From an uncultured Treponema sp. (GTDB taxonomy: Bacteria; Spirochaetota; Spirochaetia; Treponematales; Treponemataceae): a stretch of 10,566 nucleotides of DNA. The position numbers and the translations under genes are program-made. How positions within the stretch are numbered: the stretch's first letter is position 1; every line of letters begins with the position of its first letter. The stretch spans positions 1 through 10,566 of the forward strand of contig CALAEZ010000172.1 of NCBI GenBank assembly GCA_937891125.1, read 5' to 3'. The notes under the pieces are model-generated. The model was not told the origin of the DNA, did no database searches, and saw only the letters and a list, made by a program, of their open reading frames with translations. Below are positions 5,771 to 10,566 of the stretch, in pieces.

Positions 5771-7528
5771 TTATGCTGAATACACCGCGTCGTCTAATTC
5801 TCCTTCGCTTGCGGCAACAATGACGCTTGCTGCAATGTCGCCGTTTACATTAGAGCCTGTTGTAAATCGGTCAATAATCTGGTCAATGCCGATGACAAAG
5901 CCGAGTAAGTTTGCCGGAAGTCCGAGTGCGACAAGCACAGTTGCCATGCAGACTAAGTGAGCTCCAGGAATGCCGGGGGCGCCAGCAGAAAGCATAAATG
6001 TCATTAATCCGACTTTTGCAAGCATAGCTCCGTCAAACTCAAGTCCGCTCATTCGTGAAAGCATTATGACTGCAATGACAATTGAAAAGCAGCAGCCGTC
6101 CATGTTTATGGTTGCCCCCAGCGGAATGGAAAATGAAGCGATTTTGTCTGATACGCCAAGCTTTTTCTTGCAGAAATCCATCGTAAGCGGAATGCAGGCG
6201 GAAGAACTGGTAAGAGTAAAGGGCGTTAAAAAGTATGACGCTGCTTTTTTCAGGTAGGGGAAAGGAGATTTTCTTCCAATGAGCAGCACGAGAAGTGCAT
6301 ACAGGATAAAAAGCGAAATACTGCCTAGTGCCACGCCGATAACATCAGAAAGCAGCATAAGGAAAACCTCTGCGGTGCTTGAGTAAACAAGGAGTGCAAA
6401 CGACACAAAGGCAACAAGCGGTATAAAGCAGACGACCATTGTCATCATTTTTGAAAAGAGCGCATTTGCTTCTTCAAACAATGTGCGTAAGGCGCTTGCC
6501 CGTTCGCCAAGTGCTCCTAGTGCAATGCCGGTGAATACCGCAATAAAAAGCACCTGAATCATAGAGCCGTTTGCAATTGGGGTAACGATGTTCTTAGGAA
6601 CAATGCTGATAAGAAATGCTGAAATCGAAACCTCTGCGCTCTCTGCATAACCTGACGTGTCCTGTGCAAGGGCTGCCGGCAGAAGCGGTACATCGCCAGA
6701 AAAAAGCAAGACCGAAATGCCTAAGGCAATAAGAATTGCGGCAAATGTCGTAAAAAAATAGGTTCCGATGACTTTGCCGCCGATTCTGCCAAGACTTCCG
6801 CCAGAAAGTGACGACAGGCTTGTGGTAAGCGAGAAGAATACGACGGGAGCGATTAAAAGCGAAAGTGCATTCATAAAGAGCGACTGAACGGTAGAAAGAA
6901 TGCTGCCTGCAATAAAGGCAGAAGCTGCTGCGGGGAGCCACTTCATGCCAAAGCCGAAGATAACGCCTAAAAGCATCGCGGCAAAGGTAAAGTACATTGC
7001 ACGGCTTCCTGCCTGATGCGCGCGAATCGTAATGACATTGTTTTTTCCGCGGCGGCTGTAGCTAAGCTCAGAGCGGTGGGCATAGAAAATTAAATCGCGG
7101 TAGACATCTTCACTTTTTCCGTTCCATTCCATTGCTGCAAACGGATTGTATTCTTCGCCCGTAGCGGTAAGTATAATGTTTACAGAGCCTAAAAAAGCGT
7201 GGACGCGCGCCGTTACGATTTGTGCCGCATTTTCGTGCAGGCGGACGACTATTTCTTCAAGCAGCAAAAGCGTGCTGGTAATTTCACGTTTGGTCGCTTT
7301 CTTGCTTGAAAGCAGCGCGCGAATCTTTTCGCTCTGCTCACCGATAGATTCCCTCGTTACGGTAAAAATGCTTTCGTCTTTTTTTTCTTTCATGTGCCAG
7401 AGCGAAATACACACGGAGCTAACTGCCGCTATGCAAAGTACAATGTAGAAGCAGATCTCTGCAAACTGCTGCCACACTAGCGCATTATAATTTCTGCTGA
7501 TGACCGTGTTGAAAAGCTCTTCAATCAT
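5771..7528 (-). CDS. SDF-family (DAACS) sodium/amino acid symporter with N-terminal RsbW-like domain
   Basis: Residues ~178-575 are a dicarboxylate/amino acid:cation symporter (PF00375): SSSACIPL (441-448) is the HP1 serine loop, NMDG (475-478) is the TM7 sodium site, GAPGIPGA (516-523) is HP2, and TM8 has D553 with NVNGD (560-564). At the position of GltPh Arg397, which binds acidic side chains, there is Thr556, as in neutral amino acid carriers. Before this sit an extra membrane helix (~21-45) and a soluble domain (~55-172) resembling RsbW-type GHKL ATPases: LLLLEEIVVRL (87-97), TATGEEYNPF (121-130) and a terminal beta hairpin YSRRGKNNVITIRA. The N-box Asn is replaced by Arg96 and the G1 Asp by Ala122, so ATP binding is doubtful. 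Family members are normally ~400-440 residues; this has 585. Its ATG is 1 nt after the nagZ stop, with AAAGGGG 7 nt upstream, implying coupled translation. Confidence 0.92.
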   Translation of the reverse strand: MIEELFNTVISRNYNALVWQQFAEICFYIVLCIAAVSSVCISLWHMKEKKDESIFTVTRESIGEQSEKIRALLSSKKATKREITSTLLLLEEIVVRLHENAAQIVTARVHAFLGSVNIILTATGEEYNPFAAMEWNGKSEDVYRDLIFYAHRSELSYSRRGKNNVITIRAHQAGSRAMYFTFAAMLLGVIFGFGMKWLPAAASAFIAGSILSTVQSLFMNALSLLIAPVVFFSLTTSLSSLSGGSLGRIGGKVIGTYFFTTFAAILIALGISVLLFSGDVPLLPAALAQDTSGYAESAEVSISAFLISIVPKNIVTPIANGSMIQVLFIAVFTGIALGALGERASALRTLFEEANALFSKMMTMVVCFIPLVAFVSFALLVYSSTAEVFLMLLSDVIGVALGSISLFILYALLVLLIGRKSPFPYLKKAASYFLTPFTLTSSSACIPLTMDFCKKKLGVSDKIASFSIPLGATINMDGCCFSIVIAVIMLSRMSGLEFDGAMLAKVGLMTFMLSAGAPGIPGAHLVCMATVLVALGLPANLLGFVIGIDQIIDRFTTGSNVNGDIAASVIVAASEGELDDAVYSA

Positions 7529-7529
7529 A

Positions 7530-8678
7530 TCAATACCCCTTTAGTGTAAGAATTCGGAGCACGCTTTCGTTAAGCCGCTCCCCGCTGATTCTGCCTGACT
7601 TCACGGCGTGTAAAACCGCGTCATAGGCAGCATAAAAATCCTTTGGCATAAGCAGCATGTCGTTCCCCGCTTCAAAGGCACGCACGCTTGCCTCGCCAGA
7701 GCCATAGTTTTTTTCAATTGCACCCATGTTAAGCGCATCGGTTAGGATAACGCCGGTATAGCCAAGCTCGCCGCGCAGCTTTTCGGTAATCAGCGTTTTA
7801 GAAAGAGAAGCAGGGGCGTCTGCATCTACTGCCGCACAGGTTACGTGCGCGACCATCACACAGTCGGCACTAGAAAGATTCTGCGTAAACGGAATGAGCT
7901 CACATTCGGTAAGCTCGCTCCAGCTTTTGGTGACGGCAACATAGTCGGCGTGCGTGTCGCCCTTGGTGTCGCCGTGCCCGGGAAAATGCTTTATGCAGCC
8001 CTTTACGCCCGTCGAATGTAAGCCGCTTAAAAACGCGCCTGCCATATCGGCTACAAGACGCGGGTCGGAGCCGAACGAGCGGTCGCCGATGACGATGTTT
8101 TCTGGATTGGTGTTCACGTCAACATCGGGCGCAAAGTCGACCGTAAAGCCGAATGACGCAAGATAGCTTCCAATCAGCTGCCCGGCTCCGCGCGCATTTT
8201 CACGGTCGCCGGTGTTTCCGACCGCTTCCATGCTCTTAAACTTCGGCAGAAAAAACTGCCCGTTCCGCGCAAGCCGCGCCACCCGTCCGCCTTCCTCGTC
8301 AACAGCAAGCAGCGCCGGAATTGGCGTAAGGGAAGAAAGCGCTTTTGTAAACGCGCGTGTCTGCTCCGGCGTCTGTATGTTTGGTGCAAAAAGAATAAAG
8401 CCTGCGACAGGGTATTGTGCGGCTGCCTTTGAAAGCGCGGCGGACGCTTCTGTCTGCGCCGCTGTGGTTGGAAGCAGCTGCTCTGGCGCAATGACAAAAA
8501 TCTGCGCCACTTTTTCCTCGGTTGTCATCTGCGAAAGAATGTGCGCAGCGTCGGTAAGCATTATGCTACGCGTTTCTTTTGCTGTTTTCTTGGGGAAAGA
8601 AGCACAGCCTGTGAGAATTGCTCCGATAAGGAACGCCAGAACTGCTGTGCAAAGAAAGGAAAAATATGCTCTTTTCAT
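7530..8678 (-). CDS. nagZ: NagZ-like beta-N-acetylglucosaminidase lipoprotein (GH3)
   Basis: GH3 N-acetylglucosaminidase that removes terminal GlcNAc from peptidoglycan fragments. Signature KHFPGHGDTKGDTH (residues 230-243) holds the Asp241-His243 acid/base dyad typical of NagZ, and TDALNMGAI (313-321) holds nucleophile Asp314. LLAVDEEGGRVARL (123-136) is also characteristic. The protein is 382 residues with a single catalytic domain, without the C-terminal extension of Bacillus NagZ. A signal peptide ends in ILTGC with lipidation Cys25, so unlike the cytoplasmic proteobacterial enzyme this one acts outside the cytoplasm. ATG 8678 has no Shine-Dalgarno; a promoter -10 ends 6 nt before it, suggesting a leaderless mRNA. 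It heads the series that continues with the symporter. NamZ further down the same strand is its usual partner in muropeptide breakdown. Confidence 0.93.
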   Translation of the reverse strand: MKRAYFSFLCTAVLAFLIGAILTGCASFPKKTAKETRSIMLTDAAHILSQMTTEEKVAQIFVIAPEQLLPTTAAQTEASAALSKAAAQYPVAGFILFAPNIQTPEQTRAFTKALSSLTPIPALLAVDEEGGRVARLARNGQFFLPKFKSMEAVGNTGDRENARGAGQLIGSYLASFGFTVDFAPDVDVNTNPENIVIGDRSFGSDPRLVADMAGAFLSGLHSTGVKGCIKHFPGHGDTKGDTHADYVAVTKSWSELTECELIPFTQNLSSADCVMVAHVTCAAVDADAPASLSKTLITEKLRGELGYTGVILTDALNMGAIEKNYGSGEASVRAFEAGNDMLLMPKDFYAAYDAVLHAVKSGRISGERLNESVLRILTLKGY

Positions 8679-8684
8679 AAGTGT

Positions 8685-8713
8685 ATTTTAAGCGAAAAAA
8701 TGCTTTTTGTAAA
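8685..8713 (-). promoter_or_regulatory. Sigma70-type promoter of nagZ, giving a probable leaderless transcript
   Basis: On the minus strand TTTACA (8713-8708) and TAAAAT (8690-8685) are separated by exactly 17 nt. Each differs from the consensus by one base. Only ACACTT separates the -10 box from ATG 8678, so transcription would start at or within a base or two of the start codon. No Shine-Dalgarno is present, which agrees. Confidence 0.75.
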
Positions 8714-8734
8714 TGAGCCGTGCACAGCGATTTC

Positions 8735-8769
8735 TTGTAGTAGCAGAAAAAGCGGTAATCTGCTAAGCT
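8735..8769 (+). promoter_or_regulatory. Weak candidate promoter(s) for pyrE
   Basis: Two possible -10 boxes precede pyrE: TAATCT (8756-8761) with TTGTAG (8735-8740) 15 nt upstream, and TAAGCT (8764-8769), which ends 6 nt before the ATG at 8776, the same spacing as the divergent nagZ promoter. No good -35 fits the second. There is no Shine-Dalgarno before pyrE, so a leaderless or very short leader is plausible here too. Confidence 0.35.
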
Positions 8770-8775
8770 TTTGCT

Positions 8776-9465
8776 ATGGAACAATATAAGAAAGAGTTTA
8801 TCGACTTTATGGTCGCATGTAAGGTGTTAAAGTTTGGTTCGTTTACGCTCAAAAGCGGGCGGCAGTCACCATTTTTTATGAATGCAGGTGCGTACATTAC
8901 GGGAAGCCAGCTTATGAAGCTGGGCGAATATTACGCACAGGCAATTCATGCCAATTTTGGCGATGACTTTGACGTGCTGTTTGGACCTGCCTATAAAGGT
9001 ATTCCGCTTGCAGTCGCTACGGTCATTGCCTACAGTAAGCTGTATGGCAAGGAAATCCGATACTGCTCTAACCGCAAGGAAGCAAAAGATCACGGTGCTG
9101 ACAAGGGCGTGCTGTTAGGAAGCGAGTTACAAGAAGGCGACCGGGTTGTCATTATTGAGGATGTAACGACAAGCGGAAAATCTATCGAAGAAACCTACCC
9201 GATTGTAACGGGGCAGGGTGTGCAGGTAACCGTTGTGGGCGAAATGGTAAGCTTGAACCGCCAGGAACGTGCGCCAGAGAGCACAAAGAGTGCGCTTGAT
9301 ACGATTACCGACCGCTTTGGCTTTCCTGCGCGTGCTATTGTGTCAATGAGCGAGGTAGTGCAGGCACTCTATAAAAGCGGACAGCAGGATGCGGTCATTA
9401 CTGATGCGCTTAAAAAAGAGATAGATTCGTACTATGCGCAATGGGGCGTAGACGGAAAGCTCTAA
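8776..9465 (+). CDS. pyrE: Orotate phosphoribosyltransferase
   Basis: PyrE makes orotidine 5'-monophosphate from orotate and PRPP in pyrimidine synthesis, in the cytoplasm. The PRPP-binding motif VVIIEDVTTSGKS (residues 124-136) is complete. LFGPAYKGIPLA (68-79), the flexible catalytic loop region RKEAKDHG (100-107) and the N-terminal FTLKSGRQSPFF (23-34) are all as in the family. At 229 residues it has normal length. It is the only plus-strand gene of the window: divergent from nagZ across a 97-nt gap and convergent with the GH1 gene. The ATG at 8776 is the first in the frame; no Shine-Dalgarno precedes it. No attenuator or PyrR-binding leader fits in so short an upstream region. Confidence 0.97.
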   Translation: MEQYKKEFIDFMVACKVLKFGSFTLKSGRQSPFFMNAGAYITGSQLMKLGEYYAQAIHANFGDDFDVLFGPAYKGIPLAVATVIAYSKLYGKEIRYCSNRKEAKDHGADKGVLLGSELQEGDRVVIIEDVTTSGKSIEETYPIVTGQGVQVTVVGEMVSLNRQERAPESTKSALDTITDRFGFPARAIVSMSEVVQALYKSGQQDAVITDALKKEIDSYYAQWGVDGKL

Positions 9466-9476
9466 AAAGCTGCACT

Positions 9477-9590
9477 AAAAAGGGAATGACCGAAAAGTAT
9501 TGTCATGCTGTATTCGTAACGAAGTTTCGAACGATTTATTTCAGAAACGGAATGACGCTATTCAGCGAACTTATTGGTCATCCCTTTTTG
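9477..9590. terminator. Large imperfect palindrome between convergent pyrE and GH1: bidirectional terminator or dispersed repeat
   Basis: AAAAAGGGAATGACC (9477-9491) pairs with GGTCATCCCTTTTT (9576-9589) with one bulged A. The ~84-nt interior contains TTCGTAACGAA (9513-9523), the palindrome TTCGAA (9526-9531), GGAATGAC at 9483-9490 again at 9549-9556, and GTCAT copies in inverse orientation at 9502 and 9577. A T5 run follows the stem in both directions, so it could end transcription of both convergent genes. The nested, repeated ATGAC/GTCAT arms also look like a small dispersed palindromic element. The long loop is unusual for a simple intrinsic terminator. Confidence 0.55.
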
Positions 9591-9604
9591 TCGGTTGCGT
9601 GTAG

Positions 9605-10486
9605 CTACAGCTCCGCGCCGTTTGTTTCGATGACGTGCTTGTACCACCAGGCAGAATCCTTTGGAATACGTTTTTGCGTCTGGTAGTCACAGTAGATAAT
9701 GCCAAATCGTTTGCCATAGCCTTCTGCCCACTCAAAGTTATCTAAAAACGACCACTGAAAATAGCCGCGTATGTCAGCACCGTTTTCGGTTGCTGTTTTT
9801 AGTCCCAAAAGATAGCGGTGCAAAAAATCAATGCGGTTTGTATCGTGCACTTTTCCGTCTAAGCTTACCCAGTCAAGCTGTGCCATGCCATTTTCGGTAA
9901 TGTACATCGGAAGCGCATAGCGGCGTGAAAAAAACTGAGTGCCCCACTGTAATGCCGTTTCTGTTACTGGCCAGTTCATATCAGTGTGCGCATCCCCTTG
10001 TGTGTGCTTTTGTTCGCCAACATACCGACCGTAGTAAATATTTAAGCCGACAAAATCAATTTTTTCGCTGATAACGGCTAAATCCTCGTTTTTAAACACG
10101 GTTTTCGCTGTTATGCAGTCGGCACATGCTTTTATAAGCTGCTCTGGGTAGCGCGCAAGGGCAATCGGGTCAAACCAAGCGCTTTCTGACCACACAAAGT
10201 TTTCTTTTGTTGCTTCAAAATAAGCTTGATAGGCGCATTCTTCGTCTTTTGCTGCCAGTGGTATGGTAGGAACGGTTGCAAGCGTAATGCCGATGCGTGC
10301 TTGGGAAACGGTTTCTCTGAGTGCACGCACTGCCTTTCCGTGCGCGCGCTGTACATTATGCTGCACCAACAGCAGGTCGCTCGTGCCTAGCTTTAGGCCC
10401 GGTGCGTGTGTTCCGTCTTTTAAGCCGCAGCCGACAAAAACAGATGGCTCGTTAAACGTGATAAACTGCTTATATTGGCAATTTTG
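9605..10486 (-). CDS. Family GH1 beta-glucosidase / 6-phospho-beta-glucosidase, N-terminus missing
   Basis: C-terminal ~290 residues of a GH1 retaining beta-glycosidase. FITFNEPS, at about 10462-10439, contains the acid/base Glu, and MYITENG contains the nucleophile Glu, so both catalytic residues are present. Other family marks are DFVGLNIYYGRY, DTNRIDFLHRYL, GYFQWSFLDNFEWAEGY and RFGIIY. The end WSFLDNFEWAEGYGKRFG favours the beta-glucosidase rather than the 6-phospho subgroup, but this is not certain. Full GH1 proteins are ~440-480 residues; about 150-170 residues of the barrel are missing. The frame is open up to an in-frame TGA at 10489-10487, but recognisable GH1 sequence stops at about 10477, where AT-rich unrelated DNA begins. 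The gap therefore probably reflects the contig rather than a broken gene. A TTG at 10369 is inside the gene and is not a real start. Confidence 0.9.
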   Translation of the reverse strand, partial: QNCQYKQFITFNEPSVFVGCGLKDGTHAPGLKLGTSDLLLVQHNVQRAHGKAVRALRETVSQARIGITLATVPTIPLAAKDEECAYQAYFEATKENFVWSESAWFDPIALARYPEQLIKACADCITAKTVFKNEDLAVISEKIDFVGLNIYYGRYVGEQKHTQGDAHTDMNWPVTETALQWGTQFFSRRYALPMYITENGMAQLDWVSLDGKVHDTNRIDFLHRYLLGLKTATENGADIRGYFQWSFLDNFEWAEGYGKRFGIIYCDYQTQKRIPKDSAWWYKHVIETNGAEL

Positions 10487-10540
10487 TCACTTTTATTTTT
10501 CATTATACTTGCCATTATTTCTTTATAAATTAAAAGTTCT
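10478..10540. other. AT-rich unrelated segment at contig end
   Basis: From about 10478 the sequence no longer fits the GH1 gene and in-frame stops appear. Bases 10481-10540 contain only 11 G or C out of 60, far below the rest of the window. It lies directly next to adapter sequence, so I infer it came from a chimeric or mis-joined read end. I see no gene or motif in it. Confidence 0.6.
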
Positions 10541-10566
10541 AGATCGGAAGAGCGTCGTGTAGGGAA
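10541..10566 (-). other. Illumina TruSeq adapter sequence (assembly contamination)
   Basis: Bases 10541-10560 are AGATCGGAAGAGCGTCGTGT and continue AGGGAA. This is the reverse complement of the end of the Illumina universal adapter (…TACACGACGCTCTTCCGATCT). It is not biological sequence. Confidence 0.97.

Noticed and set aside
8212..8691. 159-codon plus-strand open frame antisense to nagZ
   Set aside because: It mirrors the codon bias of nagZ, lacks a recognisable domain, and nagZ is certain from its catalytic motifs.
1..10566. CRISPR arrays, tRNA or rRNA genes, insertion sequences
   Set aside because: I saw no regularly spaced repeats, cloverleaf-like segments, rRNA sequence or transposase motifs on either strand.

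Overview
The window looks like a metagenome contig whose body (about 610 to 10475) comes from a spirochaete, probably Treponema-like. The call rests on the run of lipoproteins with relaxed lipoboxes, the STAS proteins carrying a YISSAGLR motif, and the overall gene style. No rRNA or marker gene fixes the taxon, so it is tentative. Both ends look artificial. The left ~600 bases encode the end of a carbohydrate-type ABC permease and the start of its ATPase, joined in frame to a DUF1343 gene. The right end carries about 60 AT-rich bases that interrupt a GH1 gene, followed by 26 bases matching an Illumina adapter.

Layout, read along the minus strand from right to left: a GH1 beta-glucosidase fragment (10486-9605); a palindromic repeat or bidirectional terminator (9477-9590); pyrE on the plus strand (8776-9465); then, divergent from pyrE, a long co-directional series. 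This series is nagZ lipoprotein (8678-7530), an SDF-family symporter with an extra N-terminal RsbW-like domain (7528-5771), a STAS domain fused to an APH-type kinase (5696-4500), a second STAS protein (4476-3874), a lipoprotein tyrosine phosphatase (3864-2905), an M15 peptidase lipoprotein (2851-1742), a short possible MATE remnant (1698-1450), and a truncated namZ/DUF1343 lipoprotein (1416 to about 590). Gaps are 1 to 74 nt and most genes have good ribosome binding sites, so much of this is probably one operon driven by a strong promoter at 8685-8713.

Two themes stand out. First, NagZ, NamZ, an M15 peptidase and a symporter together suggest peptidoglycan turnover: glycosidases and a peptidase at the cell surface release sugars and amino acids, and the symporter takes one of them up. 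Second, the symporter's cytoplasmic N-terminal domain resembles the anti-sigma kinase RsbW but has lost key ATP-binding residues, and two RsbV-like STAS proteins, one fused to a kinase fold, follow it directly. The inference worth testing is that a partner-switching module has been recruited to control a transporter rather than a sigma factor.
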